Assembly: GCA_013399305.1 (NCBI GenBank)
Contig: VXAI01000082.1
Location: forward strand, 1,147,215 to 1,211,214
Reading direction: 5' to 3'
DNA length: 64,000 bases
Source: Rostratula benghalensis
Taxonomy: Eukaryota; Chordata; Aves; Charadriiformes; Rostratulidae
A program made the position numbers and the translations under genes. The notes beneath the pieces are model-generated. The model was not told where the DNA came from, did not search any database, and saw only the letters and a program-made list of their open reading frames with translations. Each line of letters opens with the position of its first letter. Position 1 is the first letter of the stretch. Below are positions 13,003-26,050 of the stretch, one piece after another.

Positions 13003-15106
13003 GAAATACTGAAAAAAAAAAATATAATTCCATTGGTGATGAGAAACTCCGGGCAAGAACTGACATGACAATATGTATTTCACCGATACAGTAAGAGAAC
13101 TTCACCTTCAACAAGTAACTCACTGCACATTCTAAGAGTTGCATGGATTTAAATCCAAGGCAGCTGCAGAACATCTGTAATACAAATAGTCAGACTTTAC
13201 AGATTGTCTGTTTACAAACACAGAACAACTATAATAAACCAGCCAAAGCCAAACCCTTTGAATTTTAGTCTGCTTGTACTAATATGTTCCGTAATCAATA
13301 AGGCAGTCAGAAGTAAATGTCTGGTTACAAAATAGTTAACAATTAACATGAGGGGGAGGTTGGTGATTTTTTTTTTAACTTCTTTTTTTATTTGTTCCCG
13401 TCCTTTGGGCAATCTGGTAGGATTCTTGGAACCACAGATGTGGGCAAATAGATGTTAGTTTATCTGAAATTGTTTCCATTATACTATATGAAAAATGCTG
13501 CTTTTCTTCTATTACCTTATTTTAATTCTTTTGTCCTGTATATAGATAATGGTGCTGTGAATACAGTTAGTAACATTTTTAAGCTTTTTTTCTTTAATAT
13601 TCAGTGAGATTCACTGAAACATTTTAACAGGAAAGAAAAAAAAGAAATCAGAGAATGTGAACATTAGAAATATGCTTTGTTTTTCTTTTTAAGAAAGGAA
13701 GGAATGACCATATTGAACTTGTACCCATAGGTGTGCATATTTCACAGCCACTGTCAATTGCCACCCGCGTCTGACTTTCTGTTAATTTAGTTTGCTTGAG
13801 GGAGAATGCTGTTATTAAAATAATGCTTGCGTGTCTGCTGTGTGGGCTGACTTAGGGAGCTGTGCTTTGTTTGCTTTTGGTCCGTACGACAGCTCGTGTT
13901 CTGTGATAGAAGACAGGCATCGAGGAGCTGCAGACATTAGGCTTTGCTGTGTTTGTACCCTATGCATGGACAGAATATTAGAGCTGATTAATACAGGCAA
14001 TTAAAATAGTGTGCTTTGTACTAATGCAGATGTAATAACTGATGTCTTTGGTATACAATGTATGAATGGTTGGAAAAAAATAAGAGAAATGCACCTTTTC
14101 AAGTTCACATGAAACAGAAAAAGCTCTAACTCACATAATTTACAATAGATTTAAATAAACTACATTTAGGATTATGAAGATTTACAGACATTTAATCAAG
14201 TGAATGATTTTAATTTGTAAAGACCCTTGTGTGTCCCTGAACTATGTTCCACTAACTTGAAGACATGCTACAGTAAACACATATATTTGGCTTCTTCATT
14301 CTGGCTATATCTTATATAAAGATGAAACCAAAGAACAATAAATTAGCATCATAATTGTCTACAGTGGAAACTATCATATACAATATAAATAAACTATTCA
14401 AAAGCCAGCAATCTTCATGAAAAAAATTAAAGTATTAGGATTTTATACAGTTTCTACAAGTGATTGTGCAGCCGATAATCTCAAAAATTAAAGTCAAAAT
14501 GAAATACCCCTATTGATTTTAGTGTCTCACGACATACAGTAATTAAGTACTGGTAAAATAATTACCAATTTAAAAGAAATAATAAGGAAATCACTGCTCA
14601 ACAATTTTATCACAGTTTTTTCCCCACAGGACCTAAAGAATGTAAACACTATGTTTTTGTTAATGTTAGAGATTAATACTTTATTTTAAACATATGTTGA
14701 TCCACACCTGCACAGTTACCTTTAAGGATAATGAAATAAGGCAAGACTTAGAACTGTGGCACTACATGTTAATACTGATATCTCCATTTGGACAGAGAGA
14801 GAATTGTTTGTTCATCTCTAATATTTGTTCTGCAGCAGACTTTGGTCTACATAGACACAGCAGTATCACTCTTCTTTCTTTGCGTAAAAGATGTGTATTA
14901 CCTAACTTGAAAAAGTTTCATTAGATATTGGACCTTTGAGTTGAAATTTAGTTTCTTAATTACTGTCAGTTTTAAAGATAATTTCTTAACAAGCTCCACA
15001 GCATCGTCAGGTCATACAATTAATTTGTCTCTTCTTGGATCACTAAATGCATTTTTTAAAAAATTTTAGTTTTTTAACGTTGGTATTTGGTGCTGTAGAA
15101 AATATT

Positions 15107-15118
15107 GTGTGTGTGTGT
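15107..15118 (+). repeat. (GT)6 in the NR5A2 3' UTR
   Basis: Six GT units on the plus strand, read as a CA repeat in the NR5A2 transcript. Confidence 0.9.
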
Positions 15119-15161
15119 CAAAGGAGCTCTTGTTTGTCATGGCTAAAATATCTCCATGTCC

Positions 15162-15167
15162 TTTATT
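15162..15167 (-). promoter_or_regulatory. NR5A2: Possible proximal polyadenylation signal of NR5A2
   Basis: An AATAAA on the sense strand lies about 0.85 kb after the stop codon. Use of this site would give a short 3' UTR. A second one lies at 14680-14685. A hexamer alone is weak evidence in AT-rich sequence. Confidence 0.25.
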
Positions 15168-16021
15168 TGGAAATGGCCACGAATATATAGCAGAGCCAAA
15201 TTTTAGCCACTGCACTAGTTAAGTCTATAGCTGAATTGCCTAATTTGTTTTGGAATATTTATCTTAGCAATTTAATAGCTATCCAATAGCAGTAGTAGAA
15301 GAGGGATACTGCCTGACAGAGCAACATGAACACATGACAAAACAGACTTCAGAACATAGTAAGGATGCTGCCAAGCCAACTGGATAACAGACTCTTCGTG
15401 TTAGCCGTTTGCAGGCCTGAGAGACCGACAGTCAAAAGCAGCCTCCTAGGTTTTGGTGGCGACACTACATAGCGTGTGGCCTACGCCAGCTCTCTCTCAC
15501 AGATTGTTGAATGGATGCCACATCATTCATCACAGAAGAAGTAAGTGTTGGGTCCTTGGAAGGATGACAGAAGATGCTCTAGATGCAGTTTTGCATCTAT
15601 TACAACTGTTTTAGAAGTCCTGCTATACGGTGAAGGAATTTAGTGCACTCAAATCCCCCACTGTCTTAGCTCAATAACACGGATCAGTTCTATTTTCCTC
15701 CTAAGTTTCTTCATATTGGCAATCAGCAGAGTTAACTATACAAGAATCATTCTGTCCTTTTCCATATTGACGTTGGTGATAGTATCCACTTGGTAAGTTG
15801 ACTTCACTCCAGTATAAAGTCCTACATAGATTCCTTTGGGGATGTGTAGCATATGATTCACAGTTTGCAATACAAATACCCTGATACATCACTTATTTAC
15901 TATTAGTATTTGATTATTATACCATTTTGCAAAGTCTTAAAACCATGTTTTAATTAGTGTTGCTTGGAGCAGTTCAGAATATTTTTTTTTCCTTGAAAGC
16001 AGAAGCTCTGATGGGTATAAT

Positions 16022-16333
<312 letters not shown>

Positions 16334-19072
16334 TTATGAAGGCAGTGTTTTCACTAAATGGATGTATTTTTTTCCTCCTGACAAAAGCATACTTTACAAG
16401 CTGCTGAATATTCAGTAAACCCTTTTGCCAACTTTCCTGGGAAAATCATCACAAAAGAGCTTTAGTGGAGTGTCTTGTTGAAATTCTGCATATACCTCAA
16501 ATCAATTAGACACCAATGGAGTCTAAGCAAGGTCAGCTCTTTTCATAGCTTACAAAAAGAAAGGTTGAGGATTCCTAAAGTAGAGGACCATAATATATTG
16601 CTAGCAAATGAGTCCCAAGAGGAAGCCCTATCTTTAACCTAGTATGTTACACAATTCATATAATTCTGTATTAATTTTTCTGACCCAAGGTGAAATCTGT
16701 GTCCAGGGTATGATGTAGTTAATTCTAATAAAAAGTGACAGGGTTCTTGTTTCTGTTTGACATTTTCTAAATGATTCTGAAAGCCTTTGACTTGTCTAGC
16801 CTATGTTAATGAACCATCTGGTACACTCCAGTGACTACCAAAATAATCTTCCCTACTAGAAACTCTCTAAAATATATATTTCACTGACTAATGATCTTTA
16901 TAAAATGAAATCATTGTCCTTTGGATGGAATACCAGATAAGAATGGTGCCCTTTAACCTGAATATGGTTTCTGAAATCCAACACCGATCTTTTTTTTTAA
17001 TTTATTTTTATTGGACAACAGGGGCATTTACATCAGTAAGGCAGGTACAGTTTGTTTGCTCTGCCTCTGTTTGATTATCTTCTGTTCCTATACAGGAAGT
17101 TTGAGCTCTGGGAATGCTGGTCGGAGACAAATGCCAGTTTATTAACTCCCCATTATTTGCTTCCCTGTGTAAAAATTACTCTGATGGCATCGTCTTTTGA
17201 CATGTCTGGCGAATGCAGAAGTTACTCTGAAGCTTGCAAATTAGACTGCTGCTAAAACACAGAAAGATCGAAGTGATCAAAGTGCTCTTGCTGGGAGAAC
17301 TTGTTTTGGTTGGTGTTTGATCATTTATACCATCAATGGAGTTGTGTAACAGCATTTCTTGTAATGTGATAGAGAGCATAACTACGCTAGTAATTCCCTT
17401 TCAATAAAGGCAGATCTTTATGGATGTTCTTGGAGCACAGGAGATGGGGAATTTGGCGGAATTTGGCACATTTTGGTTCATTGTAAATGCTAACCTTTGA
17501 TTGGAGGGGAAATGAGTGTTTTTCCTTTGCAAAACAGGAACACACGTTGGTCCCCCGATCCATCAGCAGCCTGGGAGGGTGTGTAAAATTGGGTCTCACT
17601 AAAACCTTTTCCTAGAAGAACTTTAAATAGAGCAAATGTTGGTTCCTGCAAGTAACTGCGTGCTGGAACACAAGAGAAATGGCTGGAGGAGGCAAACATT
17701 TTCTTCAGGACAGGAGGATAGGAAGGATGCCAAGGATCCCATTGGCAGCCTATGGCCATGCATGCAGCCTCCAGGGCCTGAGTCATAGGCTTTGGGCTTT
17801 GAGCAGGAGCTTCTCTGGAAAGTGCTGGCTGCTGGTCACATTGAGCCTCATTCTTGCATGAGCTGGGGTGAGTGTTTCCTGCTGTGGTCATTACTGCTTG
17901 CCTCTTTCCTCTTCTAGTTTCACTGTGGAAATGAAGGAAGTGGCTCCCAGATTTGTGCTGCTAGTTTGGGAACTCTGAACGTGACCTCCATCCAAATGTT
18001 GCTAGCTGGCTTTAGGAATTCTCTAGCAATGCTTAAATTATGACGGCTTCCAACAAGAATCGTCTGAACTTTGCATCAGCCAGAGTGAGGAGAACTGGAA
18101 ACTTCAAAGCTGCTATGCTTTGAAGGTCCCTTAGCTATTCAAACCCATTTATCCAAAGTCTTTTTGCCAGTGTCTCTGGAGATCTTTGGATAATTACATT
18201 TTCCTGTATTACACTGGACACCTTCTCATACAAAATACAGCTGTTTATTATTTTACATACCTACATAAAACTCCCAAGGTGTTTTGTAGCGAGTGTAACC
18301 TGGTTTGAAAATTGGGTGTTCTAAGCATATTTTTATAAATTTAAGAAAGGAACACTATAATCTATCACATTAGTTCTAAATAGGTTGTTTTCAGATGCAA
18401 AACACAATAAAGAATGTATTGTTACAACATAAGAAATTTCTCCAGAAAACAGGGACCATGCTGGAGATTAAACTGTGTTAAACAGCAAGATAAAATGTAT
18501 AAGGATTTCAGCATTAGTACTTTGAACTTTTTTTCCCCTGTTAAAAGTAACTTTAAACATCAGGAAGTTTTAGAAACTGTTAGCTGATTCAACCCCTTTT
18601 AAATTCAAAGGGCATCTTTCTGTTGCTCTCTGTCTGTTTTAAATCATACTGTGAGATTAAATTGTGCTGACTTCTTGGAAAACCAGGTTCATTCTCATTT
18701 TTGTTCTCTGTCTAAATGTTACTGCATGTAATAAATATTTATTGACAGCATCACAAAATCAATTTTTACAGAGATCAAGAAGAAACAAAACCTGAGAGTT
18801 CCAACTTTTCTGTATTTTCCTGCAAAAGTGGTGAATTCAGCATATGTTTTATAGAGATGCATTTGGTCTTCAGCTGTATTGATTTCATACTCTAAGTCCA
18901 ACGGAGGCACGATATTTTATCTGTATTACCCCCATATACAGGATCAGTGGCTTCTGACAGCAGGTGTATCTGTGTGTTGTCTAGGTGTTCCTATAGGCCT
19001 GGCAGCCACATGGCCTGGCTGAATTGTATGGAAGTTGTAGAACTCCAGGGGAAGAAGGTCTGTGTTGTGGGC

Positions 19073-19100
19073 TTTTTTGTTTGTTTGTTTGTTTGTTTTT
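19073..19100 (+). repeat. (TTTG)n tract
   Basis: About five TTTG units flanked by extra T, in the last NR5A2 intron. Confidence 0.95.
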
Positions 19101-20286
19101 CTTATCTCAGCTGACAGTTCTTTAAATACTCATATGTGGCAACATAAACATTGAAGTTGGATATAAAAAGGACTCCAGTTAACACTAACAGTAAACAAAA
19201 AGTAGTTCTGGGGCTTCTACACCACATCCAGCCCGAGGAAATATTTTTAATATATTTTCTTGACACTTGTGGTGAGGTTCAGTGCTCGTAAACAAGATGT
19301 TATTAGTTAACTAGTGAAAATAGGCAGAATTTTCCTGCCTCTTTCTATACTGAATCAGGTAATCCTAGTCCAAACAGTTACAGTTTAGGGCATCGCTACA
19401 CAATTCTTCTATACATCTCTCTCTCTGGGACTGCAGTCACAATAGTGGGGATGTAAAGGCAACTTGGCGACCAGTTATGTATTTCAGAGTGAGTCTTCAC
19501 GAAGCAATCAAGGTTTCTGGATGTGCCTTTTGATAAGTGCTCTCATCTCCTGTACATTAAGTACATTATGTGCTGTAGTAAAGCAAATGAAACAAACTCA
19601 ACAGAGAGAAAGTCAAATGTATGTGCTGAGAGCACTGTGTAAAGCTCTCAAGATTCTCATCTCTCAAGATCTTGTATGATACTGTGTATATTGCTAAAAA
19701 AGAGGTTTGCCAAACACACAGTTGCAATATAAATGATGTAGTTGAGAGAGAATCACAAACTCTAGCTCTAAAAAAAATGAATAATAGCAAAGGGAAGCAC
19801 ATCAATACCAAGTTATTTCCAGTAGCTCCAAGTTCTTCGGGTAGAACAAGAAATGCTATAATTTTCATTTCTAGTACCTAGTATTTAGCTGACAGTGATA
19901 CAAATGTTACTAAATAGTAAATTTGGTTTGTAAGAAGATGGTTTTCCTGTGCTTTGAGCCTGGTTTTGTTCTTGGTATTTGTAACTCTAGCTAAAGGTAT
20001 GTTCTTGAGTTTTTGAACTATTTCCTTTTTGATAAAGGTCCTTTGAATGCTGATGAGTTAACTTGGTGAAATAGCAGGCAATGCTGGAAGGTGGTGGTGT
20101 ACAGTAGGTGTGAAATCTGCTACTGATGTGTCCAGCACAACACTCTCCTACGCTGCCCTGTAATTCTTTGTTCCTGCTTTTTTAGAACTGGAATGTCTCT
20201 GATCAATCTTCACATCAGTTAGTAACAATTTAAAGTACATGTGTTTAAGCTTAACGCAAGAAATGATTTTCTGAGGTTTAGACACT

Positions 20287-20377
20287 NNNNNNNNNNNNNN
20301 NNNNNNNNNNNNNNNNNNNNNNNNNNNNNNNNNNNNNNNNNNNNNNNNNNNNNNNNNNNNNNNNNNNNNNNNNNNNN
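20287..20377. other. Assembly gap (91 N)
   Basis: Ninety-one unknown bases lie inside the last NR5A2 intron. Nothing can be said about the content, and the true length may differ from the number of Ns. Confidence 1.
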
Positions 20378-22964
20378 TCTTCTACTTTATTCACTCAGGG
20401 ACTAATTACCAACTTTTTACATGAAACAGCCTTACTGTGAGCTCACAGTGGGGCGCACATCTTTTTCTATCCTTATTGGAAAGTAAACCCTTAGGTCTTC
20501 TGGAATATATTATATGTTTTACAAGAAATAGCAATTGCTTTTCTGTCAAACAAAGAATTTTTGTTCTCTATAGCTTACTTTTGACGATTAAGACAAAACC
20601 AGTATTATAGTGTGTCAGGATCTGCTCTGTAGTCACAGTAAAGATCTGCCAGTATTCCCAGAAATCCCCCCGTTTTGATTATTTTCTATATCTCCTATAA
20701 AGCTGTGCATTAAGCTGAAACTGCATACAACATTCAGCCTGAGGAGAACACTTTTGCATATTTTCTCCAAAAATGGGTCTGGTCTTTAGAGGGGGAAAAT
20801 ATTTAGGTTTCAGAGAGATTTTCTCCCTCTCATATTCCAAACATGAAATACTGAAGATTTGGTGGTCTACTAATCTGTAGAGAGCTTTCTTTGGTCTGGG
20901 AATTTTGAAAAGAAAAATTAAAGAGAATGAGAGATTTAAACTTGAAAAATAGTAACTCCTTAGGAACAGCACAGCTACTGCCTAAAGAAAGCTGGTTGAA
21001 TTTTACTGCTCTCATATTTTATCAGGTACTCTTTCTATACGAAGGGATGAAGAGGTGTGTACGCAGACAGCTTGGCTGCCTTTCTGTATTTTGCACCATT
21101 GCAAGTTCTGGTACTGTGAGGATGAAATAAGGTAGTGTTTAGGCTTCTTCATGGGGAAAAATTTCTTGCTTTCACAAGGTTGGAAACAGTCTTATAGATA
21201 CCCCAGGCAATAAGACTCAATTCCAGCCCAGGGTCAATGCTCCATACCCTGAGTGGGCTGATCAGCCTGATCATTTAAGGACTTCATTGAAACCCAACTG
21301 GCTCCAAAGCTTAGCAGCTCTTTGGAATGACTGTCAAATGTGTAGACAGCAAAATATGACATCTTCCAACGTATAGTGATGGTATTTTGGCCAGGATGGC
21401 CTTCAGGCTGAGCCTCCGGGGGATCTGCCTGCTCTATCCAGCCAGCCTGCTTGGCTTAGTAACCGGCATTGCCTCTGCTCAGAGAAACCCTGTTTATCAG
21501 GGAAGGGTACAACATGCTCTCTCAGCCTGAAGTTGGGGTTCCCATCAGGGGCTTTGGTGTGAAGCCAATTCCCATTTGACCTTGAAGATGGGCTATGTTA
21601 ATTCTGGTGAAGCTTCTTCCCCCAGAGCACTTCAAAGGAGTGGGATTATCCAGGATGGAGGTGACGTTACCAAACTTTCTTCTCTTTAAACACAGCTTTT
21701 TCTTATTTATTTTTTTCCCCCCCACTTTCTGCTAGCCCTGCAAACCCTGGAGGTCATGGGACTTAAAACGCAGGTAGATTTTTGACGTGTGATAAAAATT
21801 TTTTTGAGGGCGAGAGTAGTAATAGTTGATAAAGTGCCAATCTCTGAAAATTACCCACAATTCTCTTCCATTGAAACTAATGGCAACAACAGCAGTTCCA
21901 TATAGCACATCTGTCACGAAGGCAGATGTATGCCTCTCTATAGCTAAGCCTTCTTGACAGACAAAATGCTATAATGAAGGAAGATTTATGGTAAAGATAA
22001 GCTCCTTACTGCAAAATTCCTCTCAATTTTATTACAGCAGGGTTGTGCTGAATATTGTTTACTTAGAAGTCATGGGAAACAATTTTTTATAGATGTGTTT
22101 GTTAATCAGTGGCAGGTTGCTCAATTTAGCATTTTCTAAACCTTGAAAAACTTTTATATTATAACAAGAGAAACCACTTCTATTTTCTTAAAACTCCCCA
22201 ATTCAAATTGAATGCATAGAAAGGTTTTCCTGTCTTCAGGAAATTCAGAAGCATTCTTTTTTGGCAGTGGTTAAGCTATTTATAACAGTGCAACGATCGA
22301 TCTCTGACTCTTTATTAGGGTCATAAAGTAATTTTCATTTTCAGTTGAACATAACATCAGATAATGTGCACATTGTTTTTAAAATCTTGATTAAATTCTC
22401 CTATAGCAGTGTATTTTGTTTACACTTAAGTATTGGACAAAATGATATATGTTTTTAAAGTGAGAACAAAATGCTGATGAGAGAACAAGCTGTAATTCTT
22501 AGTCTGAATCCCGTTTTGTCCCCTCAATATTCAACCTTAAAAGACCTTTGGTTTGTTTCAGAACAACTCCTACTCAACTGAAACATTTTTGGTGGTGTTT
22601 TGTAGTGGTAGATTTCTTTCTACTGTTATTTAATTATTCTGTTGCAAAAAGACTGCAAAATGATAGACTCTTACTGAGACTATGAGCTCCTGTTGTCTAT
22701 TAAGTTTACGGACTTTTGTTGAAAATTTTGTAATAGTTTTGCTACTGTTAGCTCTGCAATAGAAAGGGAGACATGGGGAAATAAGCTGGATTCCTCTGCT
22801 TGCTTATGTTACTAAATTTCAGTTGTTCCCCAGTAAAGACAAAGGGCAAAGCCTAATTTGATCTCTTTAATCTTTATGACTGGTATAATTACTGAGTCAT
22901 CACTTGAGAGCATAAAACAGCTTGACTTTCAACAGCTCAAGCTGAATTTACTGACTCGCAAGTT

Positions 22965-22980
22965 AAACAAACAAACAAAC
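22965..22980 (+). repeat. (AAAC)4 tract
   Basis: Four AAAC units in the last NR5A2 intron. Confidence 0.9.
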
Positions 22981-24340
22981 CCTCCACCTACCTCTTGTCT
23001 CAGTACCCCAGGAACCAACATCCTTATTGCTTTCAAATGAGGCATATGAGATATGATGGTCATTGAAGCACAATAAAACTAGATCCTGCCAGGCCTCTTT
23101 TGGAGGAAGAGCTGCTCACAAGTTGTGGCCCAAAGTCCACAGCCAGCTAGCTACACCCTTAAATACAAAGTCCAGTGTTTCTCACTGTGACTCATGAGGG
23201 AAAAGCATGGCCAGGTACAGCCACGCAGCCAGGAGTGTGGATAGCTGGTTGATGCAACTATGACCCAGCCCAGAAGATGCTGTGACAGACCACGGGCACC
23301 ATCTCCCAAGCAGTGATTCCACTCCTGGCGCTTCATCTTAGCAATGCATAAACCCCAGTAACCCCTCACTTTCTTTCACTTTCTAAAGCTTCCTCTGTGC
23401 CTGAAGCTATGTCCCCGCTGATGTCCCAGACTTGGTCCAGCTTTGGGTGAGCAATGCAATGTGTTGCTCATCTGGGATGGAGGACAGCCTGTCTATTGCC
23501 TGAAGGCTTATTCTAAGGCATTTTAATTCATGCTTTGCGTTCACTGATAGGATTAGGTTCCACAGAAGAGAGTAGCTGCTGCTACTATCTTTGAAGATGT
23601 GATGGAGGAAAAGGAATTTCATCAGCACTGTTTCTCTGGTGTGTCTTCAAGGAAATTCCCCAAACAACTGGAGTCTCCACCCACGTCAGAGGGTGGTCTT
23701 TGCTATTGCTACCTACAGGTTGCTCTCTGTGAAGGTATGCTCCAGTCTTTGGGTTGAAGCTCTGCTGCTGCACTAAAAAAAAAAATAACGCTAGGTGATT
23801 TAAGCCCAAATTTATAGGCTGCCTTTGTGGGGTGGTGGTGATGGAACCTGCCTGGGCTGACATGGGTTTCTGGTTCCTGTTTCCAGTTTTGGATGTATAT
23901 CTGACCTAATGACCACTTGAAGTAAATGACAGATCAATCCTAGAAAAAAATGTCTCAATCTAAGTCTGTTTTCCAGAGGAAAAACTGTGCAACCACTATC
24001 CTGTGGAGCCATGGTCATATCTGTATGCCAGCATGTGTTCATACACTGGGACAGAAGTGATTTAGTGAAGGTCTCACAGATATATCGAGAAAAAATGAGT
24101 CAAAACTCATCTTTCCTAACCCCTAATCTCAGGTTCATGTTATATGTCTGGGCCAGAAATGTTTGCTTTCTGAATATTCAGTTGGATTAAGCATGGATAC
24201 GAAAACTAGTATGTTAATTATCGTGCGCTCAGAAGACTTATATATACGTATGTTTAAATGCGGACAAATCTACAACCATAGTAGTAGTTTGTATCACACT
24301 TACAATTACCAGAAAGAAGTATCACATTTGATAAAAGCAG

Positions 24341-24361
24341 AAACTCTTCTGATAAGAGTTT
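24341..24361. repeat. Perfect 8-bp hairpin
   Basis: AAACTCTT and AAGAGTTT are separated by 5 bases in the last NR5A2 intron. It may be chance. Confidence 0.75.
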
Positions 24362-25423
24362 ATAAAAATTTAGAATAAATAGTAAATTTATTGAACCACA
24401 TGGTTTCCCCAGTTAATTTCTGAAATATCACTGTAATTTTCAATAGCATGCGAACAATACAGGATTGCTGGAGTTTTAAAGAACTTGCTGCCAATGTCTA
24501 CAATTTGTAGGGTGTGAATAGTTTCAGATGCCATAAATATTTATGAAGTTCCTGGGAATGGTGATGAGGACAAAATCCTTGAAGTTATGAACTGAGGCAG
24601 AAAGGGTGTTATATGCAACTTGCAATAATAGTACAGTATAATGTAGAGAGGAGCAAGAAACAATCTATTATTTAGCTGAGAAGATGACTGTTTAGGAAAA
24701 AATGAATGCAAATTTTGGAAATATTTGCTTTTATCTGTGTTTGCTTAGACATTTGCAACTTTTCTGAATGACTGGATTTATTGTGCTCATGAGAGGCTTG
24801 CACATTAGCTATCCTTTCCCTTTCTATCCCTCTCCTACTACTCGAATACTGTTTAAAATAGTGATAATAGACCAGATTAATCTCAGAGGTATTTCTACTG
24901 CCACCACTGGAACTACACCAGGGGTGATACAGTCCTAAAAGAAGAAATATAAATATTTTCTGGAAAAATACCTAAATTTCTACTGAGGTTAAAGCACAGA
25001 AGTGCAGCTGCCACTGAAACCCTTTTGAGTAGCAGGCTGTATCCTTTTATAAAGCCCATCTGTCTCTGCAGAGTATAAAAAATGCATGATCATAAAAAGC
25101 AGCACTCCTTAGGGGAAAAAAAATCTCTCTTTACTAATCTTGTAGTCACTTTACAAAACAGTTTTTAATCCCAAATTTGCATTTGATTTTCAGTCAGGAA
25201 CTTTTGTGGTTTTTGCAAAGTTTTCTTTTTCCATTAGAATAAGATATGAGGTACAGTTTGTTCAGGTGGCAAGTCCAGACTATGAATAAACCAACCTTAT
25301 CATATGAAAGAGAATTAAACAGGCAGATCCAAGTGGGGATATATTAAGCCAAATTTAAGCTCCAGTAGTTGAATTTAGCCTGTACTAGATGTCTGGTTTG
25401 CCTCAGGATATATTCAGCTTTCC

Positions 25424-25491
25424 AGCTAATCGACTGAGGAAAAACTGCCTCAGGTATGATAAAATTTACAAGAGAGCTCAGTCGAATAGCT
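25424..25491. repeat. Inverted repeat with 15-bp arms
   Basis: The left arm AGCTAATCGACTGAG (25424-25438) and the inverse of the right arm (25477-25491) match at 14 of 15 positions, with a 38-base spacer. A second, shorter hairpin, CTGAGG...CCTCAG, lies inside. No family is recognised. Confidence 0.8.
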
Positions 25492-26027
25492 CTTGTTATA
25501 AATACTAGCTTAAAGGCATTCTTCTGGTCTTTGGGATCAGGACTGTATTTGCATTTAATTATTATATTTCAAACTTTTTTGAACTTGTTTAAAAATATTA
25601 GACCAGCCAATTATATCATTATAATCGTTTCCAGATAAGAGTAAAACTTTATATCGCTTTTTTAATACTTGGTGAATTTTGTTTGGCTTTATCCTTTTGT
25701 TTAGATACAAAATCCCACAGGAGCAAAAATTATTAAAATATGTTCCCTTTGCAAGAAGGAAATGTAGTTAAACAAAAGTGTTTCATTGATATGCTGATCT
25801 AGGAGGTATAAGTCTCTACCATGACTTTCTGTTCAACATAACTAACAAAGAATTTAGAGTTTTAAGTCTTTTGCACTATTTTGAGACAAGGCTTAGTGTA
25901 AGACAACCTACCAATCACATTTTTTTCAGATATATTGATTTCAAAAACCTATTTTTCTTCTTTTTGAAGCTTTTAAAGAGATGATGCTACTAACTTCGTG
26001 TGCCAATATTTGAACTGTTTGGGGTGG

Positions 26028-26050
26028 TTTTTTTTTTTTTTTTTTTTTTT
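26028..26050 (+). repeat. T23 homopolymer
   Basis: Twenty-three T on the plus strand, so an A tract on the NR5A2 sense strand. No retrotransposed sequence is recognisable beside it. Confidence 0.95.

Larger units (their letters stand above)
12977..16021 (-). other. NR5A2: Probable 3' UTR of NR5A2
   Basis: The sequence follows directly after the NR5A2 stop codon, is AT-rich (reading as AU-rich RNA on the minus strand) and has no coding frame that resembles a protein. Its assumed end is set by the distal AATAAA (plus-strand image 12997-13002), giving a UTR of about 3.0 kb. A long 3' UTR is usual for vertebrate NR5A2. A short CA repeat on the sense strand lies at 15107-15118. Other AATAAA images at 15162-15167, 14680-14685 and 13387-13392 could give shorter transcripts. 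The exact end is inferred, not shown. Confidence 0.6.

Noticed and set aside
26028..26050. T23 tract as the tail of a processed pseudogene on the minus strand
   Set aside because: No gene-like or mRNA-like sequence is recognisable on either side.
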